DNA of 64,000 nucleotides from an uncultured Faecalibacterium sp. (lineage in GTDB: Bacteria; Bacillota; Clostridia; Oscillospirales; Ruminococcaceae), in the NCBI GenBank assembly GCA_934533135.1, contig CAKTBG010000001.1, positions 124,001 to 188,000 on the forward strand, in the 5' to 3' direction. The notes below the pieces were generated by a model. The model made no database searches. It saw only the letters and a list, made by a program, of their open reading frames with translations, and had not been told where the DNA came from. Both the position numbers and the translations under genes were made by a program. Positions 17,132-25,552 of this stretch are shown piece by piece; the stretch's first letter is position 1; each line of letters opens with the position of its first letter.

Positions 17132-17146
17132 TTTGTTTTCCTCCTG

Positions 17147-17608
17147 TCAGGACCCGAAAAGGATCGAGTGTAGCCGGATGTGCAGAACATTGACAAACAG
17201 AAAATACATTCCGAATGCAAGTACTGTAACAATCAAATAGTAATACCACTTTTTGCACTTGGACAGCCCCAGTGTAATGCAACCCAATGCAGCAGTGCTC
17301 ATCGGCCATTCTTTTTCAAAAATGAATATGTACACCAGCAGTGCCGCGAACAGCAGCACCTCGGGTGCCTCTTCGCGCAGAACGATTTCCTTGTAACTGT
17401 CTTTTTTAAAGACAAGGCTTTGCACGATCAACGCAACGCCGCACACTGCCAGAACGATGGCGATGCCATAGGGAATGGTGCGAGAATTGACGCCGTAACT
17501 GACCACCTGTTCCACGCCGATCTGCAGCGGAATCAGCCAGAACAGCAGTGCAGAGAACACGAGGGATGCGATGCCGCTGGCAAGATTGGAACGATAATGT
17601 ATCTTCAT
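17147..17608 (-). CDS. Tripartite tricarboxylate transporter, small permease (TctB family)
   Basis: 153 residues with four predicted membrane helices (about residues 10-28, 38-58, 78-96 and 110-140), the standard TctB plan. ATG 17608 has GAGGAAAGG upstream; a longer reading to 17629 would overlap the sulfatase stop. It is placed between the sulfatase and TctA with only short gaps, which argues for one transcript. Confidence 0.85.
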   Translation of the reverse strand: MKIHYRSNLASGIASLVFSALLFWLIPLQIGVEQVVSYGVNSRTIPYGIAIVLAVCGVALIVQSLVFKKDSYKEIVLREEAPEVLLFAALLVYIFIFEKEWPMSTAALGCITLGLSKCKKWYYYLIVTVLAFGMYFLFVNVLHIRLHSILFGS

Positions 17609-17625
17609 AGTATCTGCCTTTCCTC

Positions 17626-19008
17626 TCAATGCAGGAACGTATACTTCTGCAGTCGCTGAATTACTTCTGGATGCTTTGCAATGCAGTTGTGCAGTTCGTC
17701 CGGATCTTTCTGCAGATCATACAATTCCGGACTGTCGTTGTAGGAGCGGATCCACTTATACCGTCCGTCGCACAGCATGATCGTGTTATTCAGCTCGCTG
17801 ATCTGCACTTCATGCACTGGCTTGTTATCACCCAGCAGCGCAGGCAGCAGACTCCGAGCATCCAGATCCTTGGGATCATACGCAGCATCGGCCAGATCCA
17901 TCATCGTGGGAGCCAGATCCATCAAGGTTGCCAACTGACTGCTCTCGGCAGCTTCTTTCTGCCCGGGCAGATGGATCATCATGGGAACGCGAAGCGAACC
18001 TTCGTACATGACCGTCTTTTCAAAGAGATCATGCTCGCCCATCTGCTCTCCATGATCTGCCGTAAAGACGATCACAGTATTGTCGAGCTGTCCGCGATGT
18101 TCCAGAATATCCAGCATCTCACCGACCCAGTAGTCCACAACGGCAACCGAAGCGGCATAGTGCCGTTTGGTATTCAACAAGGCTTCCGGTGTCAGGCCGT
18201 TCCCCTGTTTTGCCGCACGCTTTTTGACCCATTCGGGCTTACCGTTCAGATCGTCTTTCGGCGGAAGCGGGTATTCTTTCTTACAGGTCTTGGCATATTC
18301 CTCGGCAGGCGGGTCCCACGGATTATGCGGGCCGGCAAAGCTTGCCAGCAGATGCCACGGGGCTTCGTCGTCCAGCTGTTCCAGCATTCGGCAGGACTCC
18401 CGCCCGATGAAATTGTCGATGAAATCTTCGCTGTCCAGAGCCGTCTCCCATGCACTGTAAACCGGCTTTTCACCGCGCATATAGCTGGTGTAGAGGTCGT
18501 TCAGCTGCTGAAGCTGTGCTGGATCTTTCTTCAGCAAGTGATCCTGATACGGACCCAGCGGCAGCGGGCTGCCATCCTCTGCGGTACGGAGGATGCGGGC
18601 ACAGTTGATTTTTCCCTCGGTCTCACACGGATCGGTAAAGCCAATGTGATGGATGACCGGCAAATCGCCCTTCTTGCCGATGAAGCGCGTTTTCTTGTGC
18701 AGATCCGTCTTGCCGACGACGGCTACGCGATAGCCCGCGCGGGTCAACTGCTGATAGTAAGTTTTTTCGTCCAAAGGCAGGTTGGAATCATGCGTGATGA
18801 CGCCGCAGTTGTGCGGCAGTTTTCCCGTTGCAAGCGAAGCACGGCTCGGTGTGCAGAGCGGCGATGTGCAGGCGGCTTTCGGAAAAAACGTGCTGATTGC
18901 CCGGATGCGGTCAATGTTAGGCGTTTCGATTCCATCCCCAAGGCCGGTCAACGTTGCGGTACGGAACTGATCCGCCATGATAAACAAAATATTCGGGTGG
19001 CTGTTCAC
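17626..19008 (-). CDS. Cys-type sulfatase, no signal peptide
   Basis: 460 residues of the type I (formylglycine) sulfatase family. Metal-binding Asp in ILFIMADQ near residue 13; the modification motif C-x-P-S-R with the following T-G is CTPSRASLATG, Cys52 being the residue converted to formylglycine; a second metal site TADHGEQMGEHD near 320. A Cys rather than Ser nucleophile means maturation by the radical-SAM enzyme anSME, fitting an anaerobe (anSME is not in the window). The N-terminus (MNSHPNILF) starts directly with the first beta strand, so the enzyme should be cytoplasmic. It lies between tctC and tctB, so its substrate is probably what the transporter brings in. Confidence 0.9.
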   Translation of the reverse strand: MNSHPNILFIMADQFRTATLTGLGDGIETPNIDRIRAISTFFPKAACTSPLCTPSRASLATGKLPHNCGVITHDSNLPLDEKTYYQQLTRAGYRVAVVGKTDLHKKTRFIGKKGDLPVIHHIGFTDPCETEGKINCARILRTAEDGSPLPLGPYQDHLLKKDPAQLQQLNDLYTSYMRGEKPVYSAWETALDSEDFIDNFIGRESCRMLEQLDDEAPWHLLASFAGPHNPWDPPAEEYAKTCKKEYPLPPKDDLNGKPEWVKKRAAKQGNGLTPEALLNTKRHYAASVAVVDYWVGEMLDILEHRGQLDNTVIVFTADHGEQMGEHDLFEKTVMYEGSLRVPMMIHLPGQKEAAESSQLATLMDLAPTMMDLADAAYDPKDLDARSLLPALLGDNKPVHEVQISELNNTIMLCDGRYKWIRSYNDSPELYDLQKDPDELHNCIAKHPEVIQRLQKYTFLH

Positions 19009-19038
19009 TTGAGACTGCTCCTTTCCTGCGGGTACGGT

Positions 19039-20112
19039 TTATTTCTTATAGTAAGTCTCATACAGCCGCTTCATGGTGGCAACCTCATTTTTCAGGCGGT
19101 TGTAAGCGGTGTCGGCATCCAGAACTTTTGTGGTCGAGTTGATCTCGGCCAAATCCTGAATGCCCTGCTCGCTGTTCAGATAGTCCACAATGATCCGGCT
19201 CATAGCCTCGACGCCGACCGGGTCTGCACCCTTGCGGCAGCAGAGGATGGAACAGCTTTCCAACGCAATGTCATAGCCCGCATCCTTGACGCTGGGAATG
19301 GGAGCCAGATCCCAGCCGGTGAACTCCGTGGGATTGTACTGCAGCAGCGGAATCATCTTGCCAGAATCCACATAGTCGTGCAGAACGCTGGTATTGACCA
19401 TAACGCAGTTGGCATCACCGTTCAGGCAGGCCAGAACATTCTTGTTGCCGCCGCTGTCGGTGACGGAAGTAAACTCGATTCCGGCTGCGCCCATCAGTGC
19501 GGTCGCCTGCAGATGGGTCAATCCGCCGGGTGTATTAGAAGCTACAATGATTCGGTTGGATTTTGCGTATTCCAAAAACTCTTCCCAAGTGTTAACACCC
19601 AGCGTTGCGGGAACCGCCAAAGTCGAGGGAGCCGTTGTGGCGTCACTGCCGTACAGGGCGGTGTAATCGTCCAAGCTGATATTGATATCGGCGTTGAACA
19701 GCGGCGCAATGGCAAAGAGAGCCTCCGTTCCCAGCATCAACTCACAGGGAGAAGGATCATAGCTGTTCAGATCGGTCGCCATCAAAAAGCCGGAGGAGCC
19801 GGTGATGTTCTGCACGACGGCAGTGGTGCCGGTCACAGACTGGATCTGTTTTGCCACCAGACGCTGCACCAGATCGGCCTGACCACCGGCGGCATTGGCC
19901 ACACGGATGGTGATGGTTTTCTGATCCGGCTTCCAGTTCAGAACATCCTCCTCAAACGTATCCGCTGCTTCTGCAGAGGCAGCTGTGCTAGATGCCGCGG
20001 CCGAACTTGCCGCAGTGCTGGAAGAAGCGGAGCCGCCGCAGGCGGTCAATGCACTTGCAGCAGACAGAACAGCGGTCGCTTTCAGGAAATCCCGACGATT
20101 GATCTTTCTCAT
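19039..20112 (-). CDS. TctC-family substrate-binding lipoprotein
   Basis: 357 residues. The N-terminus has a twin-Arg-like start (NRRDFLK), a hydrophobic stretch and a lipobox LTAC, so it should be a lipid-anchored receptor; a Ser/Ala-rich linker of about 25 residues follows. The body has the Bug/TctC fold (VANAAGGQADLVQRLVA near 73, and PGGLTHLQATALMG near 200). It captures the substrate and hands it to TctBA. First gene after lacI, with a terminator between the two, so it may have its own promoter in 20113-20160. Confidence 0.9.
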   Translation of the reverse strand: MRKINRRDFLKATAVLSAASALTACGGSASSSTAASSAAASSTAASAEAADTFEEDVLNWKPDQKTITIRVANAAGGQADLVQRLVAKQIQSVTGTTAVVQNITGSSGFLMATDLNSYDPSPCELMLGTEALFAIAPLFNADINISLDDYTALYGSDATTAPSTLAVPATLGVNTWEEFLEYAKSNRIIVASNTPGGLTHLQATALMGAAGIEFTSVTDSGGNKNVLACLNGDANCVMVNTSVLHDYVDSGKMIPLLQYNPTEFTGWDLAPIPSVKDAGYDIALESCSILCCRKGADPVGVEAMSRIIVDYLNSEQGIQDLAEINSTTKVLDADTAYNRLKNEVATMKRLYETYYKK

Positions 20113-20163
20113 GGTATTTTCTCCTTCGACGTTTCGTCTTTTATTTGTGATTCTCTTTCTATC

Positions 20164-20188
20164 AAAACGGCCCGCACAAGGCCGTTTT
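20164..20188 (-). terminator. Terminator between lacI and tctC
   Basis: AAAACGGCC (20164-20172) pairs with GGCCGTTTT (20180-20188). The stem has T runs on both sides, so it can act on either strand; on the minus strand it lies downstream of lacI. Confidence 0.6.
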
Positions 20189-20229
20189 TTTCGTTTTTGT
20201 TTCGTCGAGGATAAATACCGGTTTCTTCT

Positions 20230-21231
20230 TTATCCTCTTAAGATAAGCTGCGGATCCATCAGGACAGTTTTGGCCGAAGCCCCAGGTCGATGCAGCTTTT
20301 CGTCCAGAATCATTTCCACCGCACTTGCTGCGATCTGTTCCAGCGGAACATGAATGCTGCTCAGCGGCGGATTCAGCAGCGGGGCAAGATTATCATTGTA
20401 GCCGATCAGCTCGATCTCCTCCGGAACGCGCTTTCCAAGCTGGGTCAATTTCTGGAGAAGACAAGCGGCCAGCTCATCTGCACAGCAGAGGATGCCATCA
20501 AGATCCGGATCCTGTTCCAGTGCGTCCGTCAAAGCCCGTACACAGCTCTCATAGCTATCATCGGTCGTCACACAGACCTGACTGTGAAGATCGTTGCCTT
20601 CGTACTCTTTGACAGCGTGTTCAAATCCCTGCGTTTTGCCATTGTGGTTTGGAAGCGTCAGCATCATCAGATGCCGACGGCCGTTTTCCAGCAGATGTGT
20701 CACCGCCTGATATGCACCCCGCTCACTGCCGGTTAGCACGCGGTTGTAGCTGTACTTGGACATCGTACGATTGATGAACACCAGCGGAAGCCCGCATTCC
20801 CGGAGATATTGCTGTACTTCCTGAGAAGGTGCTTCTTCGGCAAAGCCGGAGATCACAACCCCGCGGACATCCAGCTGAGATGCCATCCGAAGATTCTTCA
20901 GAATTTCCTCAGAAGATCTGTTGACTGTTGTCTCGATGTTTGCTGAAACGACTGTCAGACCTTTCTTCCCTGCTTCCAGAATCATCTGGCGGTTGAGCAG
21001 CGCGGAATAGACATTGGTAGAGGCTCGCTTCATAATGAAGTAGAGCAGCCCGTCTTCTGCAGATGTTTTCTTGCCGCCGCCCGGGATCTGGTAACCAGTC
21101 GTCCGAATCACTTCCAGAATTCTCTGCTGGGTTTCCGGCGTCACAGCGTCGCTTCCGTTGATCGCGCGGGAAACAGTTGCAACCGATACACCGGCCGCAC
21201 GCGCTACATCTCGAATCGTAACTTTTTTCAT
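20230..21231 (-). CDS. LacI-family transcriptional regulator
   Basis: 333 residues. The DNA-binding domain is typical: VTIRDVARAAGVSVATVSRAIN at residues 4-25, hinge helix near 45-60, then the periplasmic-binding-protein-like sensor domain (about 65-333) with ILCCADELAACLLQKL near 243. ATG 21231 has GGAG upstream; the longer frame to 21276 is unlikely. It lies between the transporter genes and the divergent sulfatase-kinase pair, so it is the probable regulator of both, with the imported or desulfated sugar as a plausible inducer. Confidence 0.92.
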   Translation of the reverse strand: MKKVTIRDVARAAGVSVATVSRAINGSDAVTPETQQRILEVIRTTGYQIPGGGKKTSAEDGLLYFIMKRASTNVYSALLNRQMILEAGKKGLTVVSANIETTVNRSSEEILKNLRMASQLDVRGVVISGFAEEAPSQEVQQYLRECGLPLVFINRTMSKYSYNRVLTGSERGAYQAVTHLLENGRRHLMMLTLPNHNGKTQGFEHAVKEYEGNDLHSQVCVTTDDSYESCVRALTDALEQDPDLDGILCCADELAACLLQKLTQLGKRVPEEIELIGYNDNLAPLLNPPLSSIHVPLEQIAASAVEMILDEKLHRPGASAKTVLMDPQLILRG

Positions 21232-21255
21232 GTGGGGTTCTCCGTTTCTGTAAAC

Positions 21256-21283
21256 AGTGTAACACGTTTGAAACAAATGTCAA
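21256..21283 (-). promoter_or_regulatory. Promoter of lacI with a candidate operator
   Basis: On the minus strand, TTGACA (21283-21278), a 16-base spacer and TACACT (21261-21256). The spacer carries GTTTCAAAC (21274-21266), a perfect odd palindrome that could be a LacI-family half-site pair and suggests autoregulation. Confidence 0.55.
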
Positions 21284-21389
21284 CAAAATGCTTCAAAAAT
21301 GATGTACAAATTATCAAGTGATTGCTTGTGAATTTCTACCAAATTCAAGAATTTTGGCTTCTCAACCGTCCTTTTCTTATTTTTTTGTC

Positions 21390-21418
21390 TTGTCAAAGGA
21401 GTTCTTGTCGAGTATTAT
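21390..21418 (+). promoter_or_regulatory. Promoter of the second sulfatase and ROK kinase
   Basis: TTGTCA (21390-21395), 17 bases, TATTAT (21413-21418). Transcription would start about 80 bases before ATG 21504, which has GAGGAGG at 21490-21496. The remaining intergenic sequence is AT-rich and may hold regulator sites shared with the divergent lacI. Confidence 0.5.
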
Positions 21419-21503
21419 TATAGCATGGACTGCATCGGCGCGCAACACAAAGTTACATTTTGTTACATTTCTTTTTCGTTTTTATTTATGAGGAGGCATT
21501 TTC

Positions 21504-22964
21504 ATGGCACAGCCTAACATTCTGTTTTTCATGTCCGATCAACACACCCCCGCCTATTCCGGCTTTGAAGGCGGCAATGTGGACACCCCCGCGATGGACG
21601 CACTCTGTGCAGATGGCGTTCGCTTTTCACAGGCATATTCCACCTGCCCGCTCTGTGTTCCTTCTCGGCTGGCCATGCTGAGCGGTCTGCGGCCAGCCCG
21701 GACAGGCATTTTTACCTTAGACGATGCTCTGCCCGATATGACCCCTACTTTTTTGCACCATCTGGTGGAACAGGGATATGAAACCGTCCTAATCGGGCGG
21801 ATGCACTTTGTCGGCGCAGACCAGAGGCACGGCTTTACAAAACGCATCGCGAACGATCTAACGACCATCAGCTGGAATTCCCCCCGCGAACAGTTAAAAG
21901 AAAGCCGCGGCGTATTTGTCCGGGCGTTTGGCGAGCCATACTGCACCAGCGTCATCGGCGGCGGTGAATCCCCTGTTCAGAATTACGACCGCTATGTCAT
22001 CGACGCTGCTTTGAAATACCTTTCTCAGCCGCACGAGAAACCACAGTTCATCATGGTTGGCCTATATGCGCCGCATTTTCCGTATGTTGGACCGCGCGAT
22101 CTCTATGAAAAATATCGGGCAAAAGCAACGCTGCCCAAGTCCTTCTACGATCCATGCCCGACCCCTGTGCTGAACCGGCACCATACCAACGCCAGTGAAG
22201 AAACAGCTCTGGCTGCGCAAGCAGCCTACTGTGCCATGATCGAACAGTTGGATGCACGCATGGGTGAAGTCCGCACTGCATTCGATGCTTATTGTGATCA
22301 AAAAGGCTGTCCTCGGCTCTTCCTCTATACGTCGGATCACGGAGACCAGTGCGGCGATCACCGGATGTTTGCCAAATCCACGTTCTATGAAAAATCGGCA
22401 AAGATCCCGCTGATTCTGGCCGGTGATGGAATCATCCCGGGTGCGGTCTGCACCACCCCTGTCAGCATCATGGACATCGGCCCCACTCTGCTGGATTACA
22501 CAGGGGCACAGCCCATGATGGATATTGACGGTGTCAGTCTTGCACCGGCATTCCACGGCAAAGAATTCCAGAAGCATACGGTCTACGGCGAGTTTCTGGA
22601 ACGAACCGATATGCAGTCGCCTACCAATAGTTATTGCTTTATGATCCGGGAGGGCAATTACAAATATATGTCTTTTGCGGATGACCCGGCTTGTGAGCTG
22701 TTATTTGATTTGTCCACTGATCTGGACGAGCGGCAGAACCTCATCCACACGCTGCCTGATATTGCAGCCCAAATGCGCACACTGGCTCATGAGTACGCCA
22801 TGCCGGAGCAGGCAGTCAAATTGGAAAATCTTCATGCTCGGAACACCGCACTTTGGAAAGCATACGAAAAAGCTGTTGACGCAGATACTACCGGCGAACT
22901 TTGGCTGAACAATCCACCGGAAGCCCGCATCCGGCCCGAAATCTGTCTGGAGGAAAATCCATAA
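21504..22964 (+). CDS. Second Cys-type sulfatase, no signal peptide
   Basis: 486 residues. First metal site ILFFMSDQH near residue 12; modification motif CVPSRLAMLSG with Cys51; second metal site TSDHGDQCGDH near 275, followed by the conserved Lys (FAKSTFYEKSAKIP). Like the sulfatase at 17626-19008 it begins directly with the catalytic fold and should be cytoplasmic, but the two are quite different in sequence, which suggests different linkages or substrates. Its TAA overlaps the ATG of the ROK kinase by one base (TAATG), a sign of translational coupling. Confidence 0.9.
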   Translation: MAQPNILFFMSDQHTPAYSGFEGGNVDTPAMDALCADGVRFSQAYSTCPLCVPSRLAMLSGLRPARTGIFTLDDALPDMTPTFLHHLVEQGYETVLIGRMHFVGADQRHGFTKRIANDLTTISWNSPREQLKESRGVFVRAFGEPYCTSVIGGGESPVQNYDRYVIDAALKYLSQPHEKPQFIMVGLYAPHFPYVGPRDLYEKYRAKATLPKSFYDPCPTPVLNRHHTNASEETALAAQAAYCAMIEQLDARMGEVRTAFDAYCDQKGCPRLFLYTSDHGDQCGDHRMFAKSTFYEKSAKIPLILAGDGIIPGAVCTTPVSIMDIGPTLLDYTGAQPMMDIDGVSLAPAFHGKEFQKHTVYGEFLERTDMQSPTNSYCFMIREGNYKYMSFADDPACELLFDLSTDLDERQNLIHTLPDIAAQMRTLAHEYAMPEQAVKLENLHARNTALWKAYEKAVDADTTGELWLNNPPEARIRPEICLEENP

Positions 22965-23869
22965 TGAGCAACAACTTGTTTGCAATTGATATCGGCGGAA
23001 CCGACATCAAATACGGAGTAGTCACACCGGAAAACGATGTTATTTCTACAGGGAAGACTCCCACCCCCTACGAAACACCTGAACATCTTGTAAATCTTCT
23101 CGTTCAGTTGGTTTTGCAGTGTCCAGAACAAGTAGACGGTATCGCGGTCAGTCTTCCGGGGAGTCCCTACGGAAACGAGGGCATCGTCCATCGCGGCGGC
23201 GCACTGAAATATCTGCGCGGCTTTCCATTGGGAGAAGCTCTCCATAAAGCATCCGGCTTGCCTGCGACGTTGGAAAACGATGGCCGGTGTGCGGCACTGG
23301 GTGAATATTGTGCCGGTGCCTTGCAAAACGCACACTGCGGCGTCATGCTGGTGATTGGCACCAGTCTGGGTGGAGGTATTCTTTTGGATGGAGATATTCT
23401 GGATGGCTTTCAGAGTTTCGCTGGACGCTTTTCGCACCTACTTGTCGAAGACTCCGCTGGAAACTTGGTTCGTGTGGGTGATTTGATTGGAAAAGAAGGT
23501 CTGCGGCGTGCTGTAGTTTCAGCCTGTGGTCTGTCTAAAGATACACCTTTAACTGGTTTTGAAATTTTCGAGCGTATCAATTCAGGAGATTCCGCCGCAC
23601 AAAAAGGGCTGGATGATTTTTGCCGTCCTATTGCTCTTCTGGTCAGCAATTTGCAGATAATTCTCGACCCGGATCAAATTGTCCTCGGCGGCGGAATCAG
23701 TGCTCAGCCCACCTTGTTGGAATCTGTTCAACGACAGCTTAATCAGATCTCCGCATGGTCTTCCGTGTCACGTCCGGTTTCTCATGTGGAGCTTTCTAAA
23801 CTCGGGAACCGTGCCAATTTAGTCGGTGCCGCGGAAGTCTGTCGACGGAGGAATATTTGCTTTTTGTGA
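22964..23869 (+). CDS. ROK-family sugar kinase
   Basis: 301 residues. Phosphate-binding motif AIDIGGTDIKYG near residue 7, catalytic Asp in LENDGRCAALGE near 108, and adenosine motif VIGTSLGGGIL near 133. There is no helix-turn-helix, so it is a kinase, not a ROK repressor. The usual ROK zinc site (C-x-C-G-x2-G-C) is absent, as in some hexosamine kinases. Coupled to the upstream sulfatase, it would phosphorylate the desulfated sugar. Its 3' end abuts a decayed mobile-element gene on the other strand; the last few residues may be altered. Confidence 0.85.
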   Translation: MSNNLFAIDIGGTDIKYGVVTPENDVISTGKTPTPYETPEHLVNLLVQLVLQCPEQVDGIAVSLPGSPYGNEGIVHRGGALKYLRGFPLGEALHKASGLPATLENDGRCAALGEYCAGALQNAHCGVMLVIGTSLGGGILLDGDILDGFQSFAGRFSHLLVEDSAGNLVRVGDLIGKEGLRRAVVSACGLSKDTPLTGFEIFERINSGDSAAQKGLDDFCRPIALLVSNLQIILDPDQIVLGGGISAQPTLLESVQRQLNQISAWSSVSRPVSHVELSKLGNRANLVGAAEVCRRRNICFL

Positions 23870-24375
23870 CCAGTGCTCTGTTTATTCTGCTGGTTCATGG
23901 CCGCGACCAGATTTTCCAGCGTATAGGGGTTGCGCAGCTTGGTGATCCGCATCTGCCACCGCTTATTTTGTCCTTCCAGCGTTCCGTGGGTATATTTCTC
24001 TTCCAGTGCATCCGCCGCACGATCCGCCAGCCGTTCCAGCTGATCCATGTCGCCGCTTTCAAAGGCATTCATGGCATCATAGTGGACTTCATACTCCACA
24101 TTAGGCCGTGTCGGGGTCCATGCGCCCGAGCCATAGATCCGGTTGGCGTTGTTCGCCATGGGGTCGATGGCGTCCAGGGCAAACATCAGCGAGATGGGGC
24201 CGTATTTCGTGTGCCCTTCCTGCGCCTTCACCACCGCGATGGAGGGTGACGGCATCCCACCCAGATCCAGAGCTTCCCGCAGGTTCTCTTCGGTCAGGTT
24301 GTGGACGGCCACCAGATCCTTCTGTCCGTTCACTTCTAGCGGCGCACCCAGCTGGAAACGCACCGATTTCTTCAC
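23860..24375 (-). pseudogene. Fragment of a large mobile-element (phage/ICE) polyprotein
   Basis: An open minus-strand frame encodes a piece with LVAVHNLTEENLREALDLGG, PSIAVVKAQEGHTKYG and DAIDPMANNANRIYG. As far as I remember, such stretches are typical of very large proteins carried by conjugative elements and phages of gut Clostridia, there embedded in far longer chains. Here the frame runs off into sequence antisense to the ROK gene and stops at 23782, so the C-terminal part is lost. No start codon context is visible. The exact left junction lies somewhere near 23850-23875. Confidence 0.6.
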
Positions 24376-24391
24376 AGGCTCGTCGGTTCTC

Positions 24392-24420
24392 TTGCTTTCA
24401 GGAACGTTTTGTGCTATATT
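24392..24420 (+). promoter_or_regulatory. Promoter of a possible small RNA
   Basis: TTGCTT (24392-24397), 17 bases, TATATT (24415-24420), placing a transcription start close to the first base of the structured element at 24427. Confidence 0.45.
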
Positions 24421-24421
24421 A

Positions 24422-24501
24422 TTGTAGAAGATACTTCCTGAGTTTCCGCAAGGGAACTCCGCACAGCTTTTGGGAGCTGTGTGGGAGTATCTTCTTTTTT
24501 T
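24422..24501 (+). ncRNA. Possible small structured RNA with three-way junction
   Basis: P1 pairs 24427-24436 with 24485-24494 (10 bp, one G-U). P2 pairs 24442-24447 with 24452-24457 and is capped by a GCAA tetraloop. P3 pairs 24459-24468 with 24475-24484 (10 bp, one G-U). A run of seven T follows at 24495-24501. With the promoter just upstream this describes a transcript of about 75 bases that ends in its own terminator. It could instead be a tiny mobile element with inverted ends. No known RNA family is recognised. Confidence 0.45.
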
Positions 24502-24555
24502 GTCAGCTGTCCATTGCTGTCCATTTGCACATAACTACCGTCCGTCCAGCACACC

Positions 24556-24990
24556 TCATGAACATAAAAAGATTTTCTGCCATCTTCTCGAACGTATTCG
24601 TTTACAATCGCTTTTATAGCCGTCCATCCGCGCCAGATATTCCAACGCGTGCTGCTGCACGGCCTGCGCTCCTTCGCTGTCCAGGATGGCGTCGGTGCCG
24701 GTAGCCCGGGCGTTTAGTTCGATGATCTGGCTTCCCACATCGCTGTCGCTCCGCATGGTGCCGCGGTAGAAGGTCTCTCCCTGTCCGCTGATGCTCTCAT
24801 TTGTCAGTCTTCCGCCATACCCAGTCTTCTGGATCACGGTATCCTTGCCGTAGACATACGCCGTTTCCAGCGCATTCCGGCCAGTCTCGCTGGCCAGCAC
24901 CGTGTTCACGTTCAGCGCAGTGGCCGTTTCGCTGCCCGCCAGCCGCAGGGTTATCGCTCTGCTGTGCCATCACACTTTCCCATCCCCCGC
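24556..24990 (-). pseudogene. Second fragment of the decayed mobile-element protein, frameshifted
   Basis: Minus-strand coding remnants: LAGSETATALNVNTVLASETGRNALETA, quoted as pieces around 24850-24940, then IIELNARATGTDAILDSEGAQ near 24680-24740. The reading that begins ATGGCACAGCAG near 24970 must shift by one base to continue into these motifs, so the gene is broken. Together with the fragment at 23860-24375 it probably represents one former long gene; the bases between them no longer read through. Confidence 0.5.
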
Positions 24991-24992
24991 AA

Positions 24993-25035
24993 ACAAAAAT
25001 CCCCGAAAACTGGCTTCACAAGCCAACTTTCGGGG
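24993..25035 (-). terminator. Terminator of tRNA-Thr
   Basis: Sixteen-base arms (25001-25016 and 25020-25035) pair with two imperfect positions; on the minus strand the hairpin is followed by TTTTTGT. It begins 10 bases past the tRNA 3' end. Confidence 0.8.
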
Positions 25036-25044
25036 ATTTCTTTT

Positions 25045-25120
25045 TGGAGCTACTGATCCGATTCGAACGGACGACCTGCTCATTACGAGTGAGCTGCTCT
25101 ACCGGCTGAGCCACAGTAGC
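25045..25120 (-). tRNA. tRNA-Thr (CGU anticodon)
   Basis: A complete cloverleaf on the minus strand: acceptor GCTACTG/CAGTAGC, D stem GCTC/GAGC, anticodon stem GCTCA/TGAGC around loop CTCGTAA (anticodon CGT, reading ACG), T stem GTCCG/CGGAT with loop TTCGAAT, discriminator T and an encoded CCA. Followed by a strong terminator. The decayed mobile gene next to it fits former integration at this tRNA. Confidence 0.97.
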
Positions 25121-25552
25121 AACTATTGTGTTTCACAACATGAGATATTTTAGCATAAAAGCAGAAAGCTGTCAAGCAAAATCTGCAAAATCAGTCCGAT
25201 TCAGCGGAGGATTACAATATTTGTTGCAAAGTCGAATAATAGGAAAGACAAATACGCTGTTCTGTGGTACCGTTCGGTCGCGAAGCCAAGCAGAATATGG
25301 ACTCCAAAGGGGGAAATCCAACCACCGCAGGCAAAGCAAAAAAGGAGCCAACCAGCGTAGATTTTACCACGCCGGTTGGCTCCTTTTTCATTTGTCCGTG
25401 GTTTTGTGTTTGACGACCTGCTCTGCGCACTTCGTTGCAATGGCAGATACAAAATGCTTTTTGCAGAATCGTCTCCGACACAGATACCATCTGCGGCTCT
25501 TTTTGTAAAATGGATTTCCGTGATCCAAAATACAGGAGGTTTCCTACAAACT
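25121..25552. other. Gene-poor stretch with one large bidirectional hairpin
   Basis: About 430 bases without a gene I can support. At 25339-25353 and 25374-25388 lie perfect 15-base inverted arms, AAAAAGGAGCCAACC and its complement, forming a terminator usable on both strands. The open frames here (for example one ending near 25201 on the minus strand) have no start signal and read through the hairpin. Confidence 0.6.
25339..25388. terminator. Bidirectional terminator hairpin
   Basis: Perfect 15-bp stem with A5 before and T5 after, separated by a 20-base loop. On the minus strand it lies about 165 bases beyond the HAD-like gene. Confidence 0.7.

Noticed and set aside
17629..20214. An 861-codon open frame on the + strand opposite the sulfatase and tctC
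   Set aside because: It spans two genes and their gap on the other strand, has no ribosome binding site, and its protein shows no recognisable fold.
25407..25425. GACGACCTGCTC near 25412, also present in tRNA-Thr, as an attachment-site copy
   Set aside because: Only 12 bases match, and they are from the middle of the tRNA rather than its 3' end, where att sites usually lie.
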